Program-made: the position numbers and the translations under genes
Assembly: GCF_000519305.1 (NCBI RefSeq)
Contig: NZ_JAFG01000013.1
Location: forward strand, 1 to 64,000
Length of the DNA: 64,000 bases
Reading direction: 5' to 3'
DNA from: Mesorhizobium ciceri WSM4083
Lineage (GTDB): Bacteria; Pseudomonadota; Alphaproteobacteria; Rhizobiales; Rhizobiaceae
Notes under the pieces: generated by a model
What the model was told of the DNA's origin: nothing
Databases searched by the model: none
Seen by the model: only the letters and a program-made list of their open reading frames with translations
In this document: one piece after another, positions 37,002-46,495 of the stretch
How the letters are laid out: every line of letters starts with the position of its first letter
Numbering within the stretch: position 1 is the first letter of the stretch

Positions 37002-37496
37002 ATGCTCAAGAAGACAATCTTCGCATCTATCTTCCTCGTGACCGCCTCGGTCGCGGGATTAGCGGTACCTGTTTATGCCCAGGACGCCACCCAGACCCAG
37101 ATCGTGCAGGACTACGAACTGGCTCAAGCCAACAAGGCGCTGGTCACAAAGGCGTTTCAGGAGCTGTTCGGCGACCACGATCTCACCGCTCTCGACCGCT
37201 ATTGGGCCACCGACTACATCCAGCACAATCCCAGCATAAGCGACGGACGGGAGGCCGTGAAAACGTTCTTCGAAAGCCTCGGCATTTTGACGTGGCCAAA
37301 GCAGCAGGTAAAGTTTGAGCGCGTCATTGCCGAAGGCGATCTTGTGATGCTTCAGACCGTGCAGCCAGCATTGGAAAATTCACCTGCAACAGTCATCGTC
37401 GACATCTTCCGCGTCGAGAAAGGTAAGATCGTCGAGCATTGGGACGTGATCCAGCCGGTTCCCGCTGAAGCCACCAATCAGCGGCCCATGTACTGA
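37002..37496 (+). CDS. Secreted SnoaL-like protein
   Basis: The 164-residue protein has a signal peptide (about residues 1-26, ending VPVYAQD) and a SnoaL/NTF2 fold: VTKAFQELFGDHDLTALDRYW, YIQHNPSISDGREAVKTFFESL and IVDIFRVEKGKIVEHWDVIQPV. Such periplasmic members are often next to MBL-fold and NTF2-like genes as here. Function unknown. It is intact, unlike its two upstream neighbours. Confidence 0.82.
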   Translation: MLKKTIFASIFLVTASVAGLAVPVYAQDATQTQIVQDYELAQANKALVTKAFQELFGDHDLTALDRYWATDYIQHNPSISDGREAVKTFFESLGILTWPKQQVKFERVIAEGDLVMLQTVQPALENSPATVIVDIFRVEKGKIVEHWDVIQPVPAEATNQRPMY

Positions 37497-37604
37497 CCTC
37501 GTATCAGCGGCCATTTTGCCCTGACGGAATATTGTCGAGAGCACCTCCCAGACTGAGACAAGGCAAATCGCGGACAGTTTCCCTGCAAGAGAGGAAACTG
37601 GGGC

Positions 37605-37913
37605 ATGGCCGGACGGCAAAGAGTTATTGATGAGGACCAAAAGCTGGAGCTTCTCCAGCGCATGGAGGCAGGCGAAACCGTCAGCAAGTTAGCCGACGAG
37701 GTTGGCATCAGTCGCCAACCACTTCACGAGTGGCGTGATCACCTCAGGCTTCGTGGTAATCTGAAGTCACGTCGGCGCGGCCGGCCGGCCAGATCGATAA
37801 CAGGAGTTGACGCGCGATCGGGCGCGCGCCGTCATCGATGGTATGACGGCACCGAGGGCAAGGAGCTCGAGTCTTTCCGAGTGGGCCTCGGCCCGAGCGG
37901 CTTCCAACAGTAG
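37605..37913 (+). CDS. Transposase OrfA-like helix-turn-helix protein, C-terminus degraded
   Basis: The first 60 residues are a clear transposase-type HTH (KLELLQRMEAGETVSKLADE, VGISRQPLHEWRDHLRLRG) followed by the basic RRRGRPARS linker. After this the sequence no longer matches the coiled-coil end of such proteins, and a frame change is likely. It is probably a dead IS fragment, although the ATG has a good site (GGGGC). Confidence 0.55.
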   Translation: MAGRQRVIDEDQKLELLQRMEAGETVSKLADEVGISRQPLHEWRDHLRLRGNLKSRRRGRPARSITGVDARSGARRHRWYDGTEGKELESFRVGLGPSGFQQ

Positions 37914-37939
37914 ATGGCAGCAGGCGACCCGCTTGCGCC

Positions 37940-40360
37940 CTAGGCCGCGCTGTTGTTGATCACGCGCAGTTCGTGGTTGCCCAGCCGCCGGGAAGCGGCT
38001 GCCCGACCATTGCCGATCGTGTGCTGAGCGAAGTCGGAAATCGGGCAAGGTCGGCCGAGAAGATAACCCTGGATCGCATCACAGGCTTCTCCCCGAAGAA
38101 AGGTCAGTTCCGCGTCCGTTTCAACGCCCTCAGCCAGGACCGGGAGCTTGAGACCCCGAGCCAGCCCAAAGACCGCACGCATGACGGCAGCCGCCTCATC
38201 GCTGGTATCCACCGTCCGGATAAGAGACTGGTCGACTTTGATCTTGTCGAACGGGAAAGCGCGCAAATTCGACAGCGACGAGTAGCCGGTGCCAAAATCG
38301 TCCATGGCGATTTGGACCCCAAGGCTTTTGAGCTGGCGCAGCGCGGTGAGCGCGCGCCCCATGTCCTTGATCATGCAAGATTCGGTGATTTCCAGCTCCA
38401 GGCGGCACGGATCGAGACCGGTCTGTTTCAACACTGCCCCGACCAGTTCCGGCAAATTCCCGCCGTGGAGTTGCATGGCCGAAACGTTGACGCTGATTGC
38501 CAGCGGTTGTTGCCAGCTTGCCGCTTCGGCGCAGGCGGTGCGCAGCACCCATTCACCGATCTTCAGAATGGCGCCACACTCCTCCGCGATCGGGATGAAC
38601 ACCGCCGGCGGAACGGCTCCGCGGTCCGGATGATCCCACCGCAGCAGCGCTTCGAAACCGAAGATCTCGTTGGACAGGAGTTCCGCCTGCGGTTGATAGA
38701 CGAGGCGCAGTTGCTTGCGCGAGATGGCGTGGCGGATGTCGTGCTCGAACTGGCGACGATCGCGCAGATGCTCGCCCATGGACGGCTCGAAAACGCGATA
38801 AAGGCCGCGCCCCTGCATTTTGGCCTCATAAAGAGCTGCGTCGGCATGGCTCAGGAGCGTCTCCCGATCGGGCGCATCCTTTGGAAACACGGCGATGCCG
38901 AGGCTGGTCCCGATGGTGACGCCGGCCGGCAGGTTAGCGCCTGCGTCATTGAATGCGTCCAAGATGGCGTCAGCGGTGCGCGTCGCATAGGCGGCGCTCG
39001 GCAGACCGGGAACGATCACAGCGAACTCGTCGCCGCCCAAGCGCGCAACCATCTGCCCTGGCTTGAGGACGCTTCTGATCTTGTCGGCCACACACTGCAG
39101 CACGGCGTCTCCGACAAGATGGCCGAAGAGGTCGTTGATCTCCTTGAAACGGTCGAGATCGAGGAAGAGGACGGCAAGACACCGCTCAGTGTCGAGATGT
39201 GCCGTAAGCTCGGCGTCCAGCTTTTCGTTGAAGCTCGTGCGGTTCGGAAGCTTGGTCAGGGGATCGTGGTGGGCAAGGAAGTGAATTTCCTCCTCCGCCC
39301 GCTTGCGCCCGCGGATATCGCGCACGGCAAACACCTGATGCGGCTTGCCGGCATAAAGGATGGTGTGCCGGATCAGCTCCACCGGCACCAGGGTGCCGTC
39401 CGTCGCGCATAGCTCCACCTCCAGCGGCCTTTGCGCGGTGCCCGTGAGTTCGCCTAGGGAAGCCGTGGGAAAGAAGGACGTGAGCGGGCGTCCGACCGGT
39501 TGCAAGCCGTCGACGCAGGCAAGCGCGCAGAAACTGCGATTGGCAGCCACGATCTCGGTTTCGTTGCACACGATCAGCCCCTCGACGGCCGCGTCGACCA
39601 GCTCCTGCATACGCGCTATCTCGCCGGCGCGACGGAGATCACGCACATCGAGGGCGAGGCCGATGATGGCCAAAAGGACAATGACGATCGAGACGAGGGC
39701 TACGCCAGCCGCCATCCAGTCGGCGGGCAACGCCGTTGCGGAAACGACAATGCGCGGGTCTGGCATGATTGCGGCCGCGCCCATCGCGGTGAAATGGTGG
39801 CTGCAGATCGCGACCGTCAGCACGAGGGCGCCGAGCGCCTTCCACTTGAGCGTGTTGGCGTGAAGGGCAACCGGCAATGCGGCCGCACCGAACAGGCCAC
39901 CAAGAATGATTGAGGCGGCGACGAGCGGTACATCCCAGACGACGCGGCCCGCGATCTCGAATGCGGCCATGCCAGTGTAGTGCATCACCGCGATGCCGCC
40001 CCCCACGATTGCACCGCCGATCCAGCGTCCGCGGGGAATGCGTGGCGAGATGCCGATGGTGAGACCCGTGCCGGTCAAAGCGATCGCGGCCAGTAATGAG
40101 ATGATCGTCAAAGCGACGTTGTAGCCGCTCGGTACGGCGGGCTGGAAGGCCAACATGGCTATGAAATGCGTCGCCCAGATGCCGAAGCCAGTGGCGACCG
40201 CGGCGACCGCTAGCCAGATCCGTCGCATCTCGCTTTGACTGCGTTCGACATGGTGGAGGAGATTCACCGCCGTGAAGGAGGCCAGGGTGCAGATAAAAGC
40301 CGCCAGCGCAACCAGACGCAAATCATGCTGCGTCGCAATGCAGGTATAGACTTTCAACAT
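37940..40360 (-). CDS. MHYT-PAS-GGDEF-EAL cyclic-di-GMP signalling protein
   Basis: From the ATG at 40360 the protein has 806 residues. The N-terminal seven-helix MHYT sensor (about residues 1-240) shows WATHFIAML, VMHYTGMAAFEI and SHHFTAMGA. A PAS-like region follows (about 250-365). The GGDEF domain has an intact RLGGDEFAVIV active loop and LFLDLDRFKEINDLFGH. The EAL domain has FEALLRWDHP, DDFGTGYSSLSNL and AEGVETDAE. Both activities may be present. MHYT domains are thought to sense diatomic gases via copper. It is single, leftward, next to a DUF982 gene. Confidence 0.92.
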   Translation of the reverse strand: MLKVYTCIATQHDLRLVALAAFICTLASFTAVNLLHHVERSQSEMRRIWLAVAAVATGFGIWATHFIAMLAFQPAVPSGYNVALTIISLLAAIALTGTGLTIGISPRIPRGRWIGGAIVGGGIAVMHYTGMAAFEIAGRVVWDVPLVAASIILGGLFGAAALPVALHANTLKWKALGALVLTVAICSHHFTAMGAAAIMPDPRIVVSATALPADWMAAGVALVSIVIVLLAIIGLALDVRDLRRAGEIARMQELVDAAVEGLIVCNETEIVAANRSFCALACVDGLQPVGRPLTSFFPTASLGELTGTAQRPLEVELCATDGTLVPVELIRHTILYAGKPHQVFAVRDIRGRKRAEEEIHFLAHHDPLTKLPNRTSFNEKLDAELTAHLDTERCLAVLFLDLDRFKEINDLFGHLVGDAVLQCVADKIRSVLKPGQMVARLGGDEFAVIVPGLPSAAYATRTADAILDAFNDAGANLPAGVTIGTSLGIAVFPKDAPDRETLLSHADAALYEAKMQGRGLYRVFEPSMGEHLRDRRQFEHDIRHAISRKQLRLVYQPQAELLSNEIFGFEALLRWDHPDRGAVPPAVFIPIAEECGAILKIGEWVLRTACAEAASWQQPLAISVNVSAMQLHGGNLPELVGAVLKQTGLDPCRLELEITESCMIKDMGRALTALRQLKSLGVQIAMDDFGTGYSSLSNLRAFPFDKIKVDQSLIRTVDTSDEAAAVMRAVFGLARGLKLPVLAEGVETDAELTFLRGEACDAIQGYLLGRPCPISDFAQHTIGNGRAAASRRLGNHELRVINNSAA

Positions 40361-40619
40361 GCTCTTCCCCCAAGCAGGATGATCACCCGCTGGGGAGAAG
40401 TCTACGGTCAAAACTTGAATAAAGCGCTTAAGCGGGAAATCCGCTTTGAATCATCGCGTCTGTCAAATCCGCTCAAGCCGCTTATCCCTGCGCCCTCAAA
40501 GGCATTTATGCGGCATGGGCAAAGTTCGTCTTGTTCTCAAGCCAATTTCGGCCGCGATCGCGAAATGGCGCGATGCCTCTCGATGTGCCCGCGCCAGCAT
40601 CGCATGCGTCGCCGACGGC

Positions 40620-40922
40620 CTAGGCTCGCACTTTTCCGCTGCCCGACTTGCAGGCAGCGAGCCACTGCATGGCGGAGGTTGAATCTTCCAATATGCCGGC
40701 CCGTTTTGCAAAACCGAGAAACGCGTTGCGTGCGACGCCTCCAGGCTTTCGCCCATCGCATACATCATAGCATGCCTTGAGGGCGGCTTCGTGGATCAGG
40801 TCTCTGTCATCTTCTGGCCATTCGTTGAGGAAATCGATCGCGTCCGCAAGGCCGGCAATCTCCTGCACGATGTAGGTTGCACGCTTCACGAAAACCGGGC
40901 TGCTGAACGCCTCAGGGTTCAT
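40620..40922 (-). CDS. DUF982 family protein
   Basis: The 100-residue protein contains DFLNEWPEDDRDLIHEAALK, ACYDVCDGRKPGGVARNAF and LGFAKRAGIL, the DUF982 core. The family is multiplied on rhizobial symbiotic replicons and has no known function. The ATG at 40922 is preceded by GGGAGG. It lies between two cyclic-di-GMP genes. Confidence 0.85.
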   Translation of the reverse strand: MNPEAFSSPVFVKRATYIVQEIAGLADAIDFLNEWPEDDRDLIHEAALKACYDVCDGRKPGGVARNAFLGFAKRAGILEDSTSAMQWLAACKSGSGKVRA

Positions 40923-41164
40923 TTGTTCCTCCCAACCTGCTGAACAGTGGTTTGCGCCAACAGGGCCTTGTCTCAACACCCGCGGACCGTCGCATAATGT
41001 GTTGTCAGGGCAATGACGGTTCAAGAGGAAACCAGCGGCGTGATGATGCCCCCCGGTAGGGCAGTAGGCCGAGTACCAGACATTCTGCTGCAAGAGCGGC
41101 TGACCAGGTGGCAAAAAAATCGACATCGTTCCGACCATTGCGGACGAAGGGTTTGTTGTATCCT

Positions 41165-41330
41165 CCGGCGTTGACCCGCGCGAGGCGGCTCCGATCTCTC
41201 CGGAAAGCCGGCGCATATGAATGCCGGCCGATCGCGCGATCTCCGAAACACTGATTTCGGCCTCAAATGTCGCTGCGACCAGTTGTTCCTTCTCCTCTCG
41301 AGACCAGCTCCGGCTTGACCAAAGCCCTTT
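41165..41330 (-). pseudogene. IS66 OrfA (TnpA) remnant
   Basis: A leftward frame reads RSWSREEKEQLVAATFEAE, then ISVSEIARSAGIHMRRL, the helix-turn-helix region of IS66 OrfA. The usual LFRWR end is altered and the rest is absent. About 600 bp around it (40923-41553) carry no intact gene. Confidence 0.6.
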
Positions 41331-41553
41331 GTCAGACTGCAGCTCCCAGTGCTTGCACTCGGATTGCGGCGTTCAGCCCAAACGCGCCGCGCTGAAACGA
41401 ATTCAGGCGACGCGCTTCAAGCCTTTGTTGATGGATATCGTGGTCCCACAACCGCTGCACAGTTCTGGGCGACATGCATTGGCTGAGCAAGGCGGCCGTC
41501 TCGTCGAGAGCAAGACCATCGCCGCCAAGGCGCCGGTCCTGCCAGTCAAGTCC

Positions 41554-43509
41554 CTAGCTCCCGACCCCAAACTGCCTTGCAGCAATGGCAGGAATGTCGT
41601 CAATCCGGCCAGGCTTGCCGATTAGATAGCCTTGAGCTTCATCACATCCGACGCGGCGCAGATAATCGAGCTGGTCGAGAGTTTCCACGCCTTCGGCCGT
41701 TACCTCAATTCGAAGCTCATGCGCCAACTCAACCAATGACTTTACAATCGCGGAGCAGTCCGCGTCTGTGAGCATATCCTGGACAAAAGATCGGTCGATC
41801 TTGAGCCGCGAAAGAGGCAATTTGCGAAGGTAAGTGAGTGAGGAATAGCCGGTGCCAAAATCATCAAGAGCAACTGTTACCGATAACGAACTCAACGATT
41901 GCAACAAACAGATCGTTTCCTCAAAATTCGAAATCAGCACATTTTCTGTAATTTCGACTTCTAGTCTTCGGGGCTCCAAACCGGCTTCAGCCAGCGTTTC
42001 TACAATGGCATCCAGCAAGGCCTTGTTCTTGAGCTGCACTACCGAGAAGTTGACGGAGACCCGCAAGTCGCGCGGCCAGCGCGCAGCCGCCAAACAAGCC
42101 GTTTTGACAGCCCAGTGACCGATGGCGTGAATCAACCCCGTTTGTTCAGCGATGGGGATGAACTCCGATGGAGGGATAGGGCCAAGGGTCGGATGCTGCC
42201 ACCGCAGAAGCGCTTCATAACCTCGGATGCGATCGCTCCCGAGGTCGAGAAAGGGTTGAAATGCGAGCCAGAGCTGGTCATTGGCCAGGGCAGACGTCAG
42301 ATCGCGTTCGAGGAGATGGCGCCTTGTGGCAGCTTCATCGTCGTTCGCGCTGAAAAACTGGATGGAACAACCCATCCCCAGCGTCTTGGCCCTGTGTAGC
42401 GCGGTGTCGACGCACCGCAGGAGCTGGTTGGCATCCAAACCGTCGGCGGGCGCCAAAGCGATACCGATAGAGGCCCTGCAATATATTTCACGCCCTTCGA
42501 TCAGGAAGGGCGCGCGCATGGCATCTACGATCTGTTTGGCCACAAACCTGATTTGATCTGGCCTGACATCGCGCGTAGCAATTATTGCAAATTCGCCGCC
42601 CTCCAATCTGGCAATGCCATCGCTTTCCCGCGTCGATCTCCGAAGTCGCGCAGCCACTTCGACCAAAAGGGCATCCGCCATGGCTCGGCCAAGGCGATCA
42701 TTCACCTGGGCAAAATTGTTAAGATCGAACAAAAGCAACGCACAGTGCTGGTCAAACTGCTTTGCGTCCGCCAACGCGTTCTCCAGCCGCTCGTTGAAGC
42801 TGAACCGGTTCGGCAGTCTCGTTAGAACATCCCTGCGAATGGCATTTTCGCTTTCCGCCTGCAGAATAAAGCGTTGGGTAAATTCGAACGCGTGAGCAAG
42901 CACAGCACGAAACAGCGTGATGGCGTAGCTCACCATCAGGATGGCCACGGGCAGATTGACGGCGCCTTCAACCCACACGATCGCAACGGCCGAGCCGACG
43001 AAGATCGGTAGCGTATATGCGATGGCCGCAATAGGAATCGTGTAAAAGGACGCGGCGCCGCCCGCGATCATCCCCGCGCTCAGGCAGGTAATGACGACCT
43101 GGGCGGCACTTGTTGCCCCACCGAAGAACAGAACGGGAAGTGCGCCCCACCAAGTACCGAACAGGAAGGCATTGCGCACCAGGTTTTGCGTTGTCCGGCG
43201 AGACACCGATCTTGGCTTGACGGACTGAAATGATGATCTCGCTCTGAGGCCGACGAAACCAGCGGCGATGATGATGACACTCGCCCAGAGGATGGCTTTG
43301 GTTTGGTTGGGCGAGCCCCAAACCGCCATGACAAAAGTGGCCGCATTGAGTATGTTCGCAACCATGCCAAGAAGCGTGTTGCGAAGCACGATACTGACCT
43401 GCTCCGCCCTGATCCGGCCGGCAAGCGGTTCGATCGTCGAAGGCCCGCCAAAAACACGCAAATCTCCCGCCAGAAGGTCTCCGAACCTTGTGGCCGACAG
43501 ACGCTGCAT
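41554..43509 (-). CDS. Membrane GGDEF-EAL protein with degenerate GGDEF
   Basis: From the ATG at 43509 the protein has 651 residues. Five or six N-terminal membrane helices (about residues 35-215) carry no named sensor. The GGDEF domain has lost the active loop: RLEGGEFAII replaces RLGGDEFAII. The EAL domain keeps YEALLRWQHP, DDFGTGYSSLTYL and AEGVETLDQ. It should therefore be a cyclic-di-GMP phosphodiesterase with a regulatory GGDEF. The longer open frame adds 20 basic residues without membrane character. Confidence 0.9.
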   Translation of the reverse strand: MQRLSATRFGDLLAGDLRVFGGPSTIEPLAGRIRAEQVSIVLRNTLLGMVANILNAATFVMAVWGSPNQTKAILWASVIIIAAGFVGLRARSSFQSVKPRSVSRRTTQNLVRNAFLFGTWWGALPVLFFGGATSAAQVVITCLSAGMIAGGAASFYTIPIAAIAYTLPIFVGSAVAIVWVEGAVNLPVAILMVSYAITLFRAVLAHAFEFTQRFILQAESENAIRRDVLTRLPNRFSFNERLENALADAKQFDQHCALLLFDLNNFAQVNDRLGRAMADALLVEVAARLRRSTRESDGIARLEGGEFAIIATRDVRPDQIRFVAKQIVDAMRAPFLIEGREIYCRASIGIALAPADGLDANQLLRCVDTALHRAKTLGMGCSIQFFSANDDEAATRRHLLERDLTSALANDQLWLAFQPFLDLGSDRIRGYEALLRWQHPTLGPIPPSEFIPIAEQTGLIHAIGHWAVKTACLAAARWPRDLRVSVNFSVVQLKNKALLDAIVETLAEAGLEPRRLEVEITENVLISNFEETICLLQSLSSLSVTVALDDFGTGYSSLTYLRKLPLSRLKIDRSFVQDMLTDADCSAIVKSLVELAHELRIEVTAEGVETLDQLDYLRRVGCDEAQGYLIGKPGRIDDIPAIAARQFGVGS

Positions 43510-44452
43510 CACTCTTTCACTCCCCGCGCTAGAGTAGTAGCTGCGTGGTGGTCTCCTAACACGGAACAATTCGCAAAAAAGTAAATTTCAACCGAAAATT
43601 TGACAACCCCAGTTTGGAAAACCAAAGGACTTCGGAATTCGAAGATAGTGAAACACATGATGCTCCCTATCCGGAATGTCGCCACGCAAGCCCACCAATT
43701 CTGCCTGAAGTCTGTTGCCGATCGACGCGGAGGACTTGTCCTTGTTGCCTTCTGAGGCCCACGTCGCTCTAATCCGGTCGCTGGCTTCACGGCCGCGATG
43801 TCCTATCTATCCGCGTCTGCACAAAAGGAGCGCCGCCTACTGGGCGGTAGCGGTTCCTTCACAAGTCCGAGCGCAGTGGCGGCAATCAATGTTGCGAGGC
43901 AGGCAACGCTGTAGCCGTCGAATCTGTTGCCGACATTCGAGCTGCCCTGCTGGAGGCCGGCGATTCCCGAGCCGGAACCAAAATCAGCACGTGTAAACGC
44001 AAAGCCGGTCCACCCGAACCGGATATCTCATTTTGCTAATATGCAGAACAGTTGCAGAACCCAAGGGGCTCGCTAAACTTTTGTGTTGGCCCGCCAGACC
44101 CCTTGGCCGTCCGCTCTTCTCCATAAGAACGAGAGTCGTTCATGGCGAGATACGGCCGCCCCAGCAAGAGGCATCACCCTCGGCGAAAGTGCCAAAAGCA
44201 TTTCGCCCGCGACCAGTGCGTCGACACCATTCGGGCCGGGAACTGGAGCGTTCCCGCCGCGACGTTAAGCATCAGCGCGCGCGGCTTGCCGCTTGGACGC
44301 GGTGCGAAATGGTTGCAAGCGCGACCACTTTCGCCTTCGCCGTCTCGACTGGGGCTTCCGCCAACCCGCCCGGCCGAGCAGTCGGTTCTCAAAACGGGGC
44401 TTTGCGGCTGAAACACGATCACTGCTTGCGGTTGTTCTCGCAACCACGTTTT
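43510..44452. other. Long interval, possible gene debris
   Basis: No intact gene is supported in these 943 bp. Leftward codons around 43830-44000 read as a smooth stretch with GIAGLQQGSSNVGNRFDGYS followed by a hydrophobic VACLATLIAATALGLV segment, as from the tail of a membrane protein; no start was found. The AT-rich part at 43560-43660 probably holds the promoter of the GGDEF-EAL gene. Confidence 0.35.
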
Positions 44453-44884
44453 CTAACCTGACACACTCTTGAGATAGGCGATGACGTTTTTGATGTCGTC
44501 GGGATTGGCAAGGCCAGGGAAACCCATTTTGTTCGTCGGCACCTTCGCCTTGGGGTTGGCCAGATATTCCGTCAGGTTCGGCTCGTCCCATACGAGGCCC
44601 GCTGCACCCGCATCCCTCATGGCTTTCGAATACAAATAGCCAGGGACCGAACCCGCTGTTCGGGCCACGACACCTTTCAAGGTTGGTCCGACTTTGTTCG
44701 AATCGGTGTCAGCGTTGTGGCAGCCGGCGCACTTTTTGAAGAGCGCCTTGCCGGCCTCGATATCCTGTGCCTGGGCGATCCGAGGCAGTAGCGCCAAAGC
44801 TACGCCGGCGCCGATCGACAGACGTTTCACCCAGGAACTCCCCGAATGAACATACGGCGGGCGGCCCGTGTTTTTGTAAGCCAT
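44453..44884 (-). CDS. Class I cytochrome c, periplasmic
   Basis: The protein has about 143 residues from the ATG at 44884. A signal segment (LSIGAGVALALLPRIAQAQ) is followed by the haem motif CAGCH in LFKKCAGCHNADTDSNKVGP and the distal Met in PTNKMGFPGLANPDDIKNV. The length and PGYLYSKAMRDAG segment fit cytochrome c2/c550-type electron carriers. An ATG at 44929 would add 15 residues without family support. Confidence 0.9.
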   Translation of the reverse strand: MAYKNTGRPPYVHSGSSWVKRLSIGAGVALALLPRIAQAQDIEAGKALFKKCAGCHNADTDSNKVGPTLKGVVARTAGSVPGYLYSKAMRDAGAAGLVWDEPNLTEYLANPKAKVPTNKMGFPGLANPDDIKNVIAYLKSVSG

Positions 44885-44929
44885 GATCCGATCCTCCATA
44901 TTAAGTTGCGCCAAAGGAGCTCTCATCAC

Positions 44930-45134
44930 TTCCTCGGTTTAGATTTTGCCTTGGCATCCATGCGAAGCACGTATTGTGGAATGTTTGGCCGTCGACGCCT
45001 CAGGAATCAGCGTCATGTGAGCAGCTCACCGGGGCAATTGTCGGTTTGCAGTTCGATGGGAATCTTGCTGCGAGCAAATGGTCGAGAACCTGACAATGTA
45101 GCCATGCGCTCCCGCGCCGCCTGATACCGTCGTG
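44930..45134. other. Short interval upstream of cytochrome c
   Basis: Promoter region of the cytochrome gene; no coding frame supported. Confidence 0.35.
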
Positions 45135-45500
45135 CTAACTGAAGTCGAGCAGTCCGCTAGGCTTCAGGTCGCCTAAGCTGCCGGCTGTTCGACAGGTATT
45201 CTCTTCTTCGAAATTGACGGGGACGGTCGGCCAGCTTGTTGCAGCGATCCACGCATGCCTCCTATTGGAGCGAGATGTTTCACAACGCTTTGCAAAGCTT
45301 GTGCCAGCCGAAAAAGCCTCGCCTGATATCGGCACCGCGCGAATGACTACGCCGTCCGGCTCGATCTGCACCGACCCAGATACTGTCGGCGTGACCTCGA
45401 CAAAGCCGAGCCGAGCCCCGATGCGGCCTGCCCGCACCGCTCTTGACCGCCTTGCGCCGTCAGCCGAACAGCTGCGAGCTCGCCAGTCACGGGCTACGAG
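45135..45500 (-). pseudogene. IS66 TnpA C-terminal remnant
   Basis: Leftward codons in two frames resemble the end of an IS66 OrfA: QLFG-RRKAVKSGA with a stop in place of the Trp, then LGFVEVTPTVSG and SVQIEPDGVVIRA. A stop and frame changes show it is dead. It abuts the downstream end of the XRE gene of the qseC-qseM pair. Confidence 0.5.
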
Positions 45501-45505
45501 CGTGC

Positions 45506-45766
45506 TTAGGAGTTGGCTGGATTTCTTAAAGAAGCTGACCGCGAATGCCGAGGCTTGCGTTGCGGTTTTATAAGCTCGCAGGGATCGACGCTGAATGCCT
45601 GCGCAAGCCTTCCGAGCACGCTGACGCTCGCCGAAACGCGGGCACGCTCGATCGAGCCCACATAGCGCATGCTGAGATCCGCCCGTGCAGCCAGCTCTTC
45701 CTGCGTCAGATCCTGTTCATGGCGCAAACGACGCATGTTGACCGCCATGACCTCTTTGAGATCCAC
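45506..45766 (-). CDS. qseC: XRE-family regulator, QseC-like
   Basis: The 86-residue protein is one XRE helix-turn-helix domain: MRRLRHEQDLTQEELAARA, DLSMRYVGSIERARVSASV, LGRLAQAFSVDPCELIK. It is divergent from a DUF2285 gene with 140 bp between them containing tandem operator-like boxes. This is the layout of qseC and qseM in ICEMlSymR7A, where QseC binds operators between the genes and sets whether the antiactivator QseM is made. The start may be the first Met or the Met at residue 8. Confidence 0.78.
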   Translation of the reverse strand: MDLKEVMAVNMRRLRHEQDLTQEELAARADLSMRYVGSIERARVSASVSVLGRLAQAFSVDPCELIKPQRKPRHSRSASLRNPANS

Positions 45767-45787
45767 GCCCGAAATAGGCGCTGAAAA

Positions 45788-45816
45788 GGAATCATCGTTC
45801 TAGGAATGATCGTTCC
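45788..45816. promoter_or_regulatory. Tandem operator boxes between qseC and qseM
   Basis: Two 14-bp boxes, GGAATCATCGTTCT (45788-45801) and GGAATGATCGTTCC (45803-45816), differ at two positions and are each close to palindromic (GGAAyGATCrTTCC). They lie 22 bp upstream of the qseC start, with the centres 15 bp apart. They are the obvious binding sites for the XRE protein. Confidence 0.72.
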
Positions 45817-45906
45817 TATTCGATATAAGAACCCCCATCGGCGAAGGCTCAGCCAGGCCGATAGCGAACTCGCCAAGGAATCGAGATCCAACAGCCAAAA
45901 AAGCAC

Positions 45907-46158
45907 ATGAAGCCAGATATTGCTGACGACGTCCCCTGGTCAGACAGCCTCACCAGTTATGACAAGGAGCATTTCACGGTATACCTGCGGATCCTGGACG
46001 CCTGTGCCGACAATGCCAGCGAAGAGGAGATGGCCGCTCTCATTCTCGGAATCGACCCGGTTGTTGATCCAGTCCGTGCCCGCAAGGCGCTTCGCAGCCA
46101 TATCGATCGGGCGAACTGGATTGTGACGACGGGCTACAAGGAACTGTTCGCCGGCTGA
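45907..46158 (+). CDS. qseM: DUF2285 protein, QseM-like antiactivator
   Basis: The 83-residue protein is a DUF2285 domain: SYDKEHFTVYLRILDACADN, SEEEMAALILGIDP, RARKALRSHIDRANWIVTTG. QseM of ICEMlSymR7A is of this family and size; it binds the activators FseA and TraR and so blocks excision and quorum sensing in most cells. The neighbouring XRE gene and operators support the identity. Targets FseA and TraR are not in the window, but rdfS, a downstream effector, is. Confidence 0.78.
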   Translation: MKPDIADDVPWSDSLTSYDKEHFTVYLRILDACADNASEEEMAALILGIDPVVDPVRARKALRSHIDRANWIVTTGYKELFAG

Positions 46159-46495
46159 CGCACAACCCGCAGCCTCGAGGTTCCGGGCAAGGAAGTCCAA
46201 CATCGCCATTCATGAACGTATGACCGTGGGACGGCGCGACGGATGCGGCGGTCGCGCAGTTGATCGCCGGGGCTGGTCCAGTTGCCATGCATACGGCCCG
46301 CGCCGATCAGTGCTTCAGCGATTGCAATGTCATGCTCCGCGAGCGAGCCATCAAGCGGACGAAAGTCGACCGGCGCCAAAACAAGCGCTCGGGCCAATCG
46401 TCCGCGTGGAAAATGACAATGCGGCACTCCGCGACCAGCGGCGATGCATCAACCCGCTGCTAGGCTTGTTGAACTGAACACATGGGTTTTCCGGA
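46159..46495. other. Interval with no gene recognised
   Basis: The 337 bp between qseM and the end of the FAD oxidase gene hold a leftward frame (46134-46427) that might be decayed, but no family could be named. Confidence 0.35.

Noticed and set aside
37973..39412. 479-codon rightward frame opposite the MHYT-GGDEF-EAL gene
   Set aside because: Shadow frame; all conserved motifs are in the leftward frame.
46134..46427. Possible aldehyde dehydrogenase remnant
   Set aside because: A few residues recall the C-terminal region of aldehyde dehydrogenases, but no diagnostic motif survives in any frame.
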